NCBI RefSeq assembly: GCF_002858765.1
Contig: NZ_PJRP01000012.1
Location: 62,001 to 126,000 of the forward strand
From: Cupriavidus pauculus
GTDB taxonomy: Bacteria; Pseudomonadota; Gammaproteobacteria; Burkholderiales; Burkholderiaceae
DNA: 64,000 bases
Reading direction: 5' to 3'
In this document: positions 55,399 to 63,786 of the stretch, piece after piece
Numbering within the stretch: the first letter of the stretch is position 1
How the letters are laid out: each line of letters opens with the position of its first letter
Program-made: the position numbers and the translations under genes
The notes under the pieces: model-generated
The model's input: only the letters and a program-made list of their open reading frames with translations
What the model was told of the DNA's origin: nothing
Databases searched by the model: none

Positions 55399-55614
55399 AT
55401 GTCCAGCAAACCAAATACCGGCAAGCAAGCCGAAAAGCGCGGCGGTGCCAATCCCAGTGTGCGTACCGACCGGCGCGCCGACCAGTTGAAGAGCCGCAGC
55501 GCAGATCCCGGCGAGAGCAGCTATGGCGGATTCCGCAACGAAGATCCCGGCGCGCAACATCAGGCCACGTCGACATCGCCGGGCAAGCGCCCGAAGAAGG
55601 GTCACGGGTCCTGA
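55399..55614 (+). CDS. Small hydrophilic protein, unknown function
   Basis: The 71-residue protein is highly charged and lacks hydrophobic segments: MSSKPNTGKQAEKRGGANPS, later SSYGGFRNEDPGAQHQA and a basic end GKRPKKGHGS. It looks intrinsically disordered, like small stress proteins. The ATG follows AGGAGACCGTG. It precedes the BON gene by 43 bases in the same direction. Confidence 0.72.
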   Translation: MSSKPNTGKQAEKRGGANPSVRTDRRADQLKSRSADPGESSYGGFRNEDPGAQHQATSTSPGKRPKKGHGS

Positions 55615-55657
55615 CATCGCACTGAATACCCACGGAAGTCAGCCAGCAGGAGAGGTC

Positions 55658-56158
55658 ATGAACCGAGACAGCAGGGACAGCGGGTATCGCGACGATCGAT
55701 TCCTCGACGACCACGCGTTGCCCGGCGGTTACGGCCGCGGTCCAGGAGGCTCGGCGCAGCTGCATGCGCGGCGCCAGCCGGCGGGCCCCAAGGGCTACAC
55801 GCGGCCGGACGAACGCATTCGCGAAGACCTGTGCGAACCCCTGGCCCACGCGGGCCGGCTCGACGTGCGGGAAGTAGGGGTGACGGTATCGGAAGGCTGG
55901 GTCACGCTGTCAGGCACGGTGCCGGCGCGTCCGCAGAAGTACAGCATCGAGGACATCGCCGCGTCGGTCTTCGGCGTCAAGGATGTCGAGAACCGGATCA
56001 GGGTGCTGCCCGGCAGCGGCGATACCCGCTGGACCGCCCAGTCGAGCCAGCCGGGTCTGACCGGCCAGCTTGGTCGCGCCGGTCAGACTGCAAGCCAGAA
56101 TGTGGGTACGGATGCGGGCCAGGACGTGGGGGCAGACGCTGGGGACAAGCCGGCGTAG
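55658..56158 (+). CDS. BON-domain protein
   Basis: The 166-residue protein has a disordered, Arg/Gly-rich N-terminus (residues 1-50), a BON domain (about 50-118: PDERIREDLCEPLAHAGRLD, VTVSEGWVTLSGTVPARPQK, AASVFGVKDVENRIRVLPG) and a Gly/Asp-rich tail. No signal peptide, so unlike OsmY it is likely cytoplasmic. ATG 55658 follows AGGAGAGGTC. Last gene of the stress-type group, convergent with the glycosyltransferase. Confidence 0.88.
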   Translation: MNRDSRDSGYRDDRFLDDHALPGGYGRGPGGSAQLHARRQPAGPKGYTRPDERIREDLCEPLAHAGRLDVREVGVTVSEGWVTLSGTVPARPQKYSIEDIAASVFGVKDVENRIRVLPGSGDTRWTAQSSQPGLTGQLGRAGQTASQNVGTDAGQDVGADAGDKPA

Positions 56159-56179
56159 CGCCCAACCGCCTTCTGCCCC

Positions 56180-57280
56180 CTACAGACCAAAATACTGGCT
56201 GTTCCCGACGATGCGCGCGCGCTCGCTGTCGGGAAAACGCTGGCCCGCGATCAACTGCTGCAGTGCGTGGCGACCCTGTTCGAGCGCACCCACGTAGTAC
56301 GCGCTGACCACCAGCTCATCAAGCGCCCGCCAGGCGTAGACTGATTCGTCGACGAACAGCGCGTCGGCGGGCTTTGGCATGCTGGCGGCCTGCTGCGCGA
56401 ACAGATGCGCCAGCGCGAATTCGCCGCGCAGCCGGTGATAGCGTGCCAGTTCGCACAGCGGCTCCGCCCGGGCCGGGCGCTGCTGATAGGCATTGAGGTA
56501 GGCCGCCTGCACCGCCGTGGGCGCATCGCCGCGACGCTCGCGCAGGACGGCGACCTGGAAGCGCGCGAACCAGACCTCCTCGTCCCAGCCGCCCATCGCC
56601 GCGCGTTCGTCGTAGAGACGCAGCGCATCATCGAGCTTGCCGGCGTCGCGATAGCTCTGCGCCAGATAGAAGCGGTAGCGCGTGTTGGCGGGCTCGTCGC
56701 GAATGGCCTGCTCCAGTACGGCGATATCGCGCAGGTAGGTCTGCGGATCGCGTGCACGGGCGCCGTCGCGCGCCACGACGATGGTGGCTTGGGGCAGGGC
56801 CTCCCAGCGGTGCGGCGCGTCCTGCGTCAGGAATTCGTGCAGCACGCCTTCCCAGCGCCAGGGTTGGTGGGCGCGCACCAGCGCATTGCGCAGGTAGTGC
56901 CACCCGTCCAGTTCGCAGCGGAACTGATAGCCGTCCGCCTGCAGGTCCGGCCAATGGAAGTCCGGCGCCATGCGCAGCGTCTCGTCGGCGTCGATGCACA
57001 GCAGGTAGTCGCCCTCGCCACTATCGCCGCCACCATCGCCCATGGCGGTGCGTGCCAGCGCCATGGCCTCGTTTCGGTTGTGCGCGAAGTTGCGCCACCG
57101 GCGTTCGTGCAACGTACCGGGTACGTCGGCCATGAAGCGGCGGATCACGTCCTGCGTGCCGTCGCTGGAGCCCGTGTCGACGATGACCCAATGGTCGATC
57201 CAGGGCTTCACGCTGGCCAGGCAGCGTTCGATCACCGGGGCTTCGTCCTTGACGATCATGTTTAGGCAGATGCGTGTCAC
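56180..57280 (-). CDS. Family 2 glycosyltransferase with TPR-like C-terminus
   Basis: The N-terminal GT2 domain (ICLNMIVKDEAPVIERCLAS, VIVDTGSSDGTQDVI, and the DxD-type LLCIDADET) belongs to the SunS/TPR-linked glycosyltransferase group. The C-terminal half has helical repeats (YRFYLAQSYRDAGKLDDALR, ELARYHRLRGEFALAHLFAQ). Start is most likely GTG 57280 after GCGAGGACC; ATG 57343 is in frame. It may add sugar to a protein; acceptor unknown. Divergent from the collagen-like lipoprotein gene across a GCCCCAC/GTGGGGC hairpin at 57365-57382. Confidence 0.88.
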   Translation of the reverse strand: MTRICLNMIVKDEAPVIERCLASVKPWIDHWVIVDTGSSDGTQDVIRRFMADVPGTLHERRWRNFAHNRNEAMALARTAMGDGGGDSGEGDYLLCIDADETLRMAPDFHWPDLQADGYQFRCELDGWHYLRNALVRAHQPWRWEGVLHEFLTQDAPHRWEALPQATIVVARDGARARDPQTYLRDIAVLEQAIRDEPANTRYRFYLAQSYRDAGKLDDALRLYDERAAMGGWDEEVWFARFQVAVLRERRGDAPTAVQAAYLNAYQQRPARAEPLCELARYHRLRGEFALAHLFAQQAASMPKPADALFVDESVYAWRALDELVVSAYYVGALEQGRHALQQLIAGQRFPDSERARIVGNSQYFGL

Positions 57281-57509
57281 CGCGGTCCTCGCAGGCTCAA
57301 AAATCCGGGCGAAGAATACCCGCTTTTCGCGCTGCGGTGGCATGCGGCGCGCGTATGGCTGTCTGCCCCACTAAGGTGGGGCGTGCCTGAGTGTCCCCGA
57401 CGGGCCCATCCATCGCTAAGATGCTGCCCCGCCACGAGCGGCCGGACTTCGCATGCCGGCGCGGGAGGCGCGTCGGATCCAATCATCCATTCAATCGGGA
57501 AACGGGAAA

Positions 57510-58805
57510 ATGAAACAACAACAATGGGCTGCCGCCCTGTCGGTCGCCACGTCGGTACTTCTTGCAAGCTGCGGTGGCGGAGACGACACTGGAACGTCCG
57601 CCAGCACCCCGACTGCCCTGCCGGCAGCGACGATTTCGGGCACTGCCGCCACCGGCGCGCCGATCACCAATGCCGCGCTGATGATCAAGTGCGTGAGTGG
57701 ACAAACGTCCGTGACGACCGGATCGGACGGTAGCTGGAGCGCGTCCACGGCGAATCTGGCGCTGCCGTGCGTGCTGCGCGTCACCACGGCCACCGGCGAA
57801 GTGTTGCATTCGTACATCGAATCGGCAGGCACGACGAACGTTACGCCGATTACCGAACTGGTTGTGGCGGGTGCGTATGGCAATGCCGACACCGAAGCGT
57901 TCTTCACCAATTTCTCGACGGTATCGGCTGCCGCAGCCAGCGAAAAGCTGGCGCTGGCCATTACCCAGGTCAAGCAGCGCCTGTCTACGCTGGGCGTCAA
58001 CGCGGATTCGCTGAACCTGCTGAACCAGAAGTTCAACCCGCGCAACGGCGACAACTACGACGATCGCCTGGAAGAAATCGCGGCCAAGCTCAAGCTGACC
58101 AATTCGACGCTGGCCGCGCTGTCGACCGACGTGGCGCAGGGTAAGGTGGGTCCGGTGGGCCCGACTGGTGCGACTGGCGCGGCCGGTGCGACGGGTGCGA
58201 CGGGTGCGACGGGTGCGACGGGTGCGACGGGTGCGACGGGCGCTGCGGGTGCGACGGGCGCTGCGGGTGCGACGGGCGCCGCCGGTGCGACGGGCGCGAA
58301 CGGTGCGACAGGTCCGCAAGGCAATACCGGCGCTACGGGCGGCACAGGCGCAACGGGTGTGACGGGCGCCACCGGTGCGGTGGGCGCAACCGGGGCGACA
58401 GGTGCCACGGGCGCAACCGGCGCCACGGGCGCTGCGGGTGCGACGGGTGCCACAGGCGTAGCGGGCGCCACGGGTGCGACCGGCGCCAACGGCGCTACCG
58501 GTGCCACGGGCCCCGCCGGCACGATTCCCGGCCTGGGTAACACCGGTAGCATCGGCGATGGCGTCGAAAGCGATTGCACGATGGCGACGGTCTGGCTGTC
58601 CGCCGCAAGCTTCGCGGCTGGCGGTGTGCACGCCGACGGCCGCACGCTACCCATCTCGACCAACCAGGCGCTGTTCGCGCTCCTCGGCACCAAGTTCGGT
58701 GGCAATGGCGTGTCCACCTTCCAGCTGCCGGATCTCCGGCCGCTGGAGCCCACGGGGCTCTACTACGTGATCTGCACCCAGGGCATCTTTCCCCAGCGCC
58801 AGTAA
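57510..58805 (+). CDS. Collagen-like lipoprotein with a C-terminal phage tail-collar domain
   Basis: The 431-residue protein has a lipobox LLASC (C21) and a Gly/Asp start (CGGGDDTG). Residues 40-130 form the two-cysteine module (KC at 61, PCVL at 87, ITELV) shared with the 8641 lipoprotein. Residues about 211-339 are about 43 uninterrupted Gly-X-Y triplets, mostly GAT, the collagen triple-helix pattern. The C-terminus ([20 protein letters not shown], then [17 protein letters not shown]) is a tail-collar domain typical of phage tail fibres. The design suggests a trimeric stalk anchored to the membrane with a distal head. Thr-rich triplets may be glycosylated, perhaps by the adjacent GT (speculative). 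Confidence 0.9.
   Translation: MKQQQWAAALSVATSVLLASCGGGDDTGTSASTPTALPAATISGTAATGAPITNAALMIKCVSGQTSVTTGSDGSWSASTANLALPCVLRVTTATGEVLHSYIESAGTTNVTPITELVVAGAYGNADTEAFFTNFSTVSAAAASEKLALAITQVKQRLSTLGVNADSLNLLNQKFNPRNGDNYDDRLEEIAAKLKLTNSTLAALSTDVAQGKVGPVGPTGATGAAGATGATGATGATGATGATGAAGATGAAGATGAAGATGANGATGPQGNTGATGGTGATGVTGATGAVGATGATGATGATGATGAAGATGATGVAGATGATGANGATGATGPAGTIPGLGNTGSIGDGVESDCTMATVWLSAASFAAGGVHADGRTLPISTNQALFALLGTKFGGNGVSTFQLPDLRPLEPTGLYYVICTQGIFPQRQ
58140..58526 (+). repeat. Collagen Gly-X-Y coding repeat
   Basis: About 43 codon triplets of the type GGN-GCN-ACN; 58186-58240 consists of exact 9-base copies (GGTGCGACG). Such runs may gain or lose units in frame by slippage. Confidence 0.9.
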
Positions 58806-59169
58806 AGCAGTCAGGGCCCGGGCCCTGGACGCGTGCGGCGATGCTGCCCGCGTCCGGGCGCCCACGCTTACCGCGCAGGTCGGCCGCGCTCTTCAGCAGC
58901 GAATCCAACGGCGAATCCGGCGGTACGCCGATATGGATGCTTGCGCGCACCTGGTGCCGGCAGGATCGTCGGGGTGCAGGCCTTGCTGCGATCGGACGAT
59001 CCAGGACAAGCGCCCTTGTCGCCGGGGCCGGAGACGCGCATTTCTCGTTCCAACTCGCATGTGACGGCATATGGGCATGCGGATATCTTCGTACCGCTGC
59101 GCGGGACAGGCACCTATTCTGGTAGATCGCACCGACGCACTTTGACCCCGACGTCAAGGAGGTTTCATC
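58806..59169. other. Intergenic region, no gene seen
   Basis: About 360 bases. It starts with a perfect 14-bp palindrome AGGGCCCGGGCCCT (58813-58826). Just before the next gene TTGAC-6-GTCAA (59142-59157) overlaps the ribosome site AAGGAGG. No ORF supported. Confidence 0.45.
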
Positions 59170-60576
59170 ATGAACCTGCGGCCCGATCCCACCTTTTACG
59201 CATCGCCCCGGCTTGCAATGGAGGCGCCGGCGGAAACCCACGCGTACACGCTGCTGCTGAGCCCCGATGGGTCGCAGCCCGACGCGTTGGCCGTCATCGA
59301 CGTCAATCCCGATTCGTCGCGCTACGGCACCGTCGTGCACACGGTGCCGATGACGGGGCGCGGCGATGAACTGCACCACTTCGGTTGGAACGCTTGTTCG
59401 TCCGCCCTCTCGCCGCTGACCGGACATGCGTTTCTGGAGCGGCGCTTCCTGATCATTCCCGGCATGCGCAGTTCGCGCATCTATGTGGTGGATACGAAGC
59501 CGGACCCCACGCGGGCGAAGCTCCACAAGGTCATCGAGCCTAACGAGATCTTCAGCAAGACCGGTTATTCGCGGCCCCATACCGTGCATTGCGGGCCGGA
59601 AGGCATCTATGTGAGCACGCTGGGTGGGGCGGGCCCGGATGGCACCGATGGCGCTCCCGGCATCTTCATCATGGATTGCCAGACGTTCGAGGTGCTGGGC
59701 CGCTGGGAGATCGACCGCGGCACACAAGACAAGCACTATGACTTCTGGTGGAACCTGCCGCGCGACTACATGGTGTCGAGTGAATGGGCGTTGCCGCCGC
59801 AGTTCGAGCGCGGCCTGGTGCCCGAAGATCTCTTGGCCAACCGCTACGGGCACCGGCTGCATTTCTGGGACCTGCGCGCGCGACGCAACGTACAGACGCT
59901 GGACTTGGGCGCCCAGCACCAGATGGCGCTGGAGGTGCGGCCCGCGCACGATCCGGTGCGCGAATACGGCTTTGTCGGCGTGGTGGTCGACACCACGAAC
60001 CTGGAGGGATCGATCTGGACATGGTGGCGCGAAGGCAGCCAGTTCCATATCGAGAAGACGGCCACGATTCCGCCCGAGCCCGCGTCGCCGGATGATCTGC
60101 CCCCGCTGCTGAAGGGCTTTGGCGCAGTGCCGCCGCTGGTGACCGATATCGACCTGTCGCTCGACGACCGATTTCTCTACGTATCGTGCTGGGGCACGGG
60201 CGAAATGCGGCAGTATGACGTCAGCGATCCGCGCAAGCCCACGCTGGCCGGATCGGTACACTTGGGCGGCATTGTCCGGCGCACCCCGCACCCGGACGGC
60301 TCGCCGTTCGCGGGCGGGCCGCAGATGGTGGAGATCAGCCGCGATGGCCGGCGCGTCTACTGGACCAACTCGCTGTATTCCACGTGGGACGACCAGTTCT
60401 ATCCGGACGGCGTGCCCGGCACGCAGGTCATGGCGCATGCCGGGGCCGATGGCGGGCTGCGGCTCGATGAACGCTTCCGGGCCACGTTTCCCGATGGCTA
60501 TCGGGCCCATCAGATCCGGCTGGAAGGCGGCGACTGCTCGACCGATTCGTTCTGCTATCCATCGGTGGGCGCTTGA
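59170..60576 (+). CDS. Selenium-binding protein family (SBP56 / methanethiol oxidase-like)
   Basis: The 468-residue beta-propeller belongs to SBP56. Typical segments are DELHHFGWNACSSALSPL, SRIYVVDTKPDPTRAKLHKV, YSRPHTVHCGPEGIYVSTLG, DKHYDFWWNLPRDYMVSSEW, and DRFLYVSCWGTGEMRQYDV, with the His and Cys used for metal and sulfur chemistry conserved. Bacterial members (MtoX) oxidise methanethiol. No signal peptide, whereas characterised MtoX is periplasmic, so substrate and location remain open. The stop overlaps or touches the membrane protein gene downstream. Confidence 0.93.
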   Translation: MNLRPDPTFYASPRLAMEAPAETHAYTLLLSPDGSQPDALAVIDVNPDSSRYGTVVHTVPMTGRGDELHHFGWNACSSALSPLTGHAFLERRFLIIPGMRSSRIYVVDTKPDPTRAKLHKVIEPNEIFSKTGYSRPHTVHCGPEGIYVSTLGGAGPDGTDGAPGIFIMDCQTFEVLGRWEIDRGTQDKHYDFWWNLPRDYMVSSEWALPPQFERGLVPEDLLANRYGHRLHFWDLRARRNVQTLDLGAQHQMALEVRPAHDPVREYGFVGVVVDTTNLEGSIWTWWREGSQFHIEKTATIPPEPASPDDLPPLLKGFGAVPPLVTDIDLSLDDRFLYVSCWGTGEMRQYDVSDPRKPTLAGSVHLGGIVRRTPHPDGSPFAGGPQMVEISRDGRRVYWTNSLYSTWDDQFYPDGVPGTQVMAHAGADGGLRLDERFRATFPDGYRAHQIRLEGGDCSTDSFCYPSVGA

Positions 60577-60587
60577 CCGCTGGCGCG

Positions 60588-61247
60588 ATGGCATCCTTGG
60601 AGCAGGCGGGGCTGTGGGCCGCCGTGCTGGCCAGCGGCCTGTACCACGGTCTCAATCCGGCGATGGGATGGCCGCTGGCGGTGTCGGGCGCGCTGATGAC
60701 GCGCAGCGCGCGCACGCTGCCAATTTCGCTTGGCTACCTGGGTGCCGGGCACGCGCTGGCCATTTTGACGCTGACATTGCCATTCGGGTTGCTGGTGTCA
60801 CTGGCTACATGGGAGATGCACATTCGCCTAGCCGCGAGCGTGTTGGTGGTGGCCTATGGTACGGCGTTGCTGGTCTGGCGCCGTCACCCGCGCGCATTGG
60901 CTCGCATTCCGCCGTCGCGGCTGGCTTTCTGGTCGTTCGCCGTCGCCATTGCCCATGGGGCAGGGCTGATGCTGGTGCCCATCTACCTTGGGCTCTGCTT
61001 CGCGCGCGGCGATCGTGGACACGCGGCGGCTGGCGCGCTGGCCTTCGGCAATGCCGGCACCGCCGTGCTGGTGACGGCGGTGCACACCATGGCGATGCTG
61101 GCCATGGGCGGCGGCCTGGCCTGGCTCACGTTCCGCTATCTCGGGCCGCAGTTCGTGGCGCGCAGCTGGTTCAATCTCGACGTGGTGTGGGCGCTCAGTC
61201 TTGTGCTGGTGGGCGGCGCATCGCTGACGCTGCTGGCAATGGGTTGA
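60588..61247 (+). CDS. Six- to seven-helix membrane protein, partner of the SBP56 gene
   Basis: The 219-residue hydrophobic protein has helices at about 5-22, 40-65, 70-90, 105-125, 135-165 and 195-215. Motifs such as GLYHGLNPAMGWPLAVSGAL and the second AHGAGLMLVPIYLGLCF show a repeated pattern of small residues and His. The frame is open to TTG 60573, which would overlap the SBP56 stop. No family recognised with certainty; a sulfur or metal transport role with the SBP56 protein is only suggested by the operon. Confidence 0.72.
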   Translation: MASLEQAGLWAAVLASGLYHGLNPAMGWPLAVSGALMTRSARTLPISLGYLGAGHALAILTLTLPFGLLVSLATWEMHIRLAASVLVVAYGTALLVWRRHPRALARIPPSRLAFWSFAVAIAHGAGLMLVPIYLGLCFARGDRGHAAAGALAFGNAGTAVLVTAVHTMAMLAMGGGLAWLTFRYLGPQFVARSWFNLDVVWALSLVLVGGASLTLLAMG

Positions 61248-61388
61248 TTTGTTGCCCGGGTGCGTTGTCGTTTGATCTCACGCTATCACGGGTATCGGGC
61301 ATTCCGTGATGCAATAGCCGCGCGGTTGAGGGTTGAAGTTCAGCAGGCCGCGAGGCCCTGTCATCGATGATGTGCAGGACGACAAGAA

Positions 61389-61809
61389 ATGAGCGCGGAA
61401 ACGATCCGCACTCTAAGAATATTCTCAGCCAACATGAATTCGATAATGACCGCCGCTACGGCATTCCCGGCTCAGGTGCAGGAGGCCAGCCTGACTGTCT
61501 ATCAACTGACTGTCGCTGGCATCCTGGCCGCGGCGATCGTGGGCATCGTGCTAGGCATCATGACCTACATGAGCCAATCACAATCGAGATATCGTGCAGG
61601 CGGAGGTCAAGCCGTTGGTGGCAAGGCTGGATGGCGTCGACAAGTATCTTGAGCAGATTGATATCCGTCTGGACAGGATGGATGACCGCTTCGACAAGAT
61701 GGATGAGCGAATGGACAGGGTGGAAGTCAAACTCGACAAGGTGGCTGACGACGTCGGTGTACTGGTGCAGGTCGTTTCGCGTCTGGCCGAAGACCGGGAA
61801 CGCGGATGA
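61389..61809 (+). pseudogene. Membrane-anchored coiled-coil protein, probably frameshifted
   Basis: The first part (from ATG 61389) encodes a segment with one TM helix (QLTVAGILAAAIVGIVLGIM). The second, in the next frame from about 61590, encodes EVKPLVARLDGVDKYLEQID and a regular heptad coiled coil (IRLDRMDDRFDKMDERMDRV). Joining them near CAATCGAGATATC gives one continuous TM plus coiled-coil protein of about 140 residues. Alternatively they are two separate small genes (the second starting at GTG 61594). Function unknown. Confidence 0.55.
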
Positions 61810-61850
61810 TAGACGCGTTCCCGGCGGGTGCCTCGATGGCGCGTTGCAAT

Positions 61851-62312
61851 CTACGGCTGGCCGGCCGGCGACTGCTGCCCCCACAAATCATCCACCGCCC
61901 GCATCGCCAACGGGTAACCATTGGCCCCCGCCCCGCAGATCACCGCCGTGGCTGCCACCGAAATCGTGGAATGGCGGTACTCCTGCGAGCGGCGGTGGAT
62001 ATTGCTGATGTGGACTTCCACCACGGGCCGGCGGATCAGCTTGACGGCGTCGAGCACCGGAATGCGGCCGAACGAGAAGCCTGCCGGGTTGATGATCAGC
62101 GCGGCGTCCTGAAAGTACGCTTCCTGAATCCAGTCGATCAGTTCGCTTTCGCTGTTGGTCTGCTGGAACACGCAGTCAAAGCGCAGCGTTTCGGCCATCG
62201 CCTGGCATTGCTGTTCGATGTCCTTCAGCGTGGTACTGCCGTAGATGTGCGGCTCCCGAACGCCCAGCATGTTCAGGTTCGAGCCGTTGAGAATATGGAG
62301 TTTGCGTTGCAT
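61851..62312 (-). CDS. aroQ: Type II 3-dehydroquinate dehydratase (divergent paralogue)
   Basis: The 153-residue protein belongs to the type II DHQase family: ILNGSNLNMLGVREPHIYG (N12, R19, Y24), NSESELIDWIQEAY, INPAG (N75), D88 and EVHISNIHRR (E99, H101, R108). However, the conserved active-site His81 (in the usual NPGAYTHTS) is Phe here (NPAGFSFGRIPVLD), and one extra residue precedes the R112 equivalent. It lies 10 bases after the MFS stop in the same operon. A catabolic quinate/shikimate role or a changed substrate is possible. Confidence 0.88.
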   Translation of the reverse strand: MQRKLHILNGSNLNMLGVREPHIYGSTTLKDIEQQCQAMAETLRFDCVFQQTNSESELIDWIQEAYFQDAALIINPAGFSFGRIPVLDAVKLIRRPVVEVHISNIHRRSQEYRHSTISVAATAVICGAGANGYPLAMRAVDDLWGQQSPAGQP

Positions 62313-62321
62313 GGTTCGGCT

Positions 62322-63665
62322 TCAGTGCGCGTGGCTTTGGTCCAGTGCCGTGCCCCGGGTCTCGCGGGAGATGGCGATCATGATGAAGGAGAGCAGGTTC
62401 AGCGAACCACAGACGGCGACGATGGCCCATGGCGATCCGTGAAACGCTTGGAGCAGGGCCACCGCGACGATCGGCATCGGGCCGCCGGTCAGCAGGTTGG
62501 CACCCGAGTACGACAGGGCGGAGCCGGTGTAGCGCGCCTCGGTCGGGAACGATTCGGCGAACCAGACCGGCTGGATGCCGCTCTGGAACTGCGTGAATCC
62601 GAGGAAGGCGCCCATGACGGCCATCGTCATCGCGTACGAGCCCTGGTTGAGGACCGGGAAGTAGATCAGGCAGCAGACCAGCGTACAGAACGACCCCAGC
62701 AGCAGCGCGCGCTTGCGGCCGATGCGGTCGCTGAGCCAGCCGCCGGCCAGTGCGCCGACGATGGCGCAGGCGTTGGCCACCATCAGGAACATGAAGCCGG
62801 TCTGCTTGGGCACGCCAAGATTGCGCGTCAGGTAGCTGAGCGAGAAGACCACGATCAGGTAGAACAGCGCCGCCGGGCCGCAGAAGAACAGCGTTAGCCG
62901 CAGCGCGGTCTTCCAGTGATGCCGGATCACGGTGCCCAGCGGATTGGTAGCGCGCGTGCGCGTGCCGCTCTTGCGCAGGGCCTCGAAGGCGGGCGTCTCG
63001 CTGACCTTCATCCGGATGTAGATGCCCAGGATGACCAGCAGGAAGCTAGCCAGGAACGGAATGCGCCAGCCGTACGACTCGAAGTCTTCGGGCGATAGCG
63101 CGGCGGCCAGCGCGAACAGTGTCAGGTTGGCCAAGATCTGGCTCAGCGGGGAGCAGATGCCAAGAAAGCCGGAGTACAGGCCACGGCGATCCGCCGACGC
63201 GTGCTCCACGGCCATCAGCTGGGCGCCGGTCGATTCGCCCCCGAGCGCAAAGCCCTGGACGATCCGGAGTGTCACCAGTAGGGCCGGTGCGGCGATGCCC
63301 ACCTGCTGGTAGGTCGGCAGCAGTCCCATCAGGAACGAAGACAGCCCCATCACCGACACGGTGATCAGCATCAGGTTGCGGCGACCCCAGCGGTCTCCCA
63401 GGATGCCGCAGATGATGGCGCCCAGCGGTCGTGCAGCCAGCCCGGCCCAGAAGCTGGCCAGCGAGGCCAGCAAGGAAGCCGTGGGGTCCAGCGACGGAAA
63501 GAACAGCTTCGGAAAAATGGTGGCAGCCACCACGCCGTACAGCGCAAAGTCGAACCACTCCAGGGCCGTGCCGACGGTCGCGCCAGCGACGGCGCGCCGG
63601 GCCATTTCAGGTTGGCCGGCCTGCGCCTGGGCAGGCGCGATGTTCGAGTCAGTTATCACTGACAT
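62322..63665 (-). CDS. MFS metabolite:H+ symporter (MHS family, ShiA/citrate-like)
   Basis: The 447-residue permease has 12 helices and the MHS signatures VGTALEWFDFALYGVVAATI, FWAGLAARPLGAIICGILGD followed by RWGRRNLML, RIVQGFALGGESTGAQLMAV, and AGGWLSDRIGRKRALLLG. It imports an organic acid with protons. ATG 63665 follows GGGGAG by 8 bases; ATG 63722 lies upstream of this site. It heads the operon with aroQ and is divergent from the IclR gene, which should control it. Confidence 0.93.
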   Translation of the reverse strand: MSVITDSNIAPAQAQAGQPEMARRAVAGATVGTALEWFDFALYGVVAATIFPKLFFPSLDPTASLLASLASFWAGLAARPLGAIICGILGDRWGRRNLMLITVSVMGLSSFLMGLLPTYQQVGIAAPALLVTLRIVQGFALGGESTGAQLMAVEHASADRRGLYSGFLGICSPLSQILANLTLFALAAALSPEDFESYGWRIPFLASFLLVILGIYIRMKVSETPAFEALRKSGTRTRATNPLGTVIRHHWKTALRLTLFFCGPAALFYLIVVFSLSYLTRNLGVPKQTGFMFLMVANACAIVGALAGGWLSDRIGRKRALLLGSFCTLVCCLIYFPVLNQGSYAMTMAVMGAFLGFTQFQSGIQPVWFAESFPTEARYTGSALSYSGANLLTGGPMPIVAVALLQAFHGSPWAIVAVCGSLNLLSFIMIAISRETRGTALDQSHAH

Positions 63666-63751
63666 GGTTGTCTCCCCTCTTTTATATGAGTATCGGTGTC
63701 GATTGCCGCAGCTTGTGCGCACTGCTATTGTTTGCGCGGCACGACCGGGGT

Positions 63752-63766
63752 GTTCCGCACCGGAAC
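63752..63766. promoter_or_regulatory. Probable IclR operator 1
   Basis: GTTCC-GCACC-GGAAC, a perfect 5-bp dyad in the divergent region between MFS and iclR. Confidence 0.55.
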
Positions 63767-63770
63767 TTCA

Positions 63771-63785
63771 TTCCGTAATACGAAA
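63771..63785. promoter_or_regulatory. Probable IclR operator 2 (imperfect)
   Basis: TTCCG-TAATA-CGAAA, related to operator 1 (TTCCG-CAC-CGGAA), directly before the IclR ATG. Confidence 0.4.
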
Positions 63786-63786
63786 T

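Noticed and set aside
58150-58520. Regular short repeats, considered as CRISPR or satellite DNA
   Set aside because: The repeats are in-frame Gly-X-Y codons with no unique spacers.
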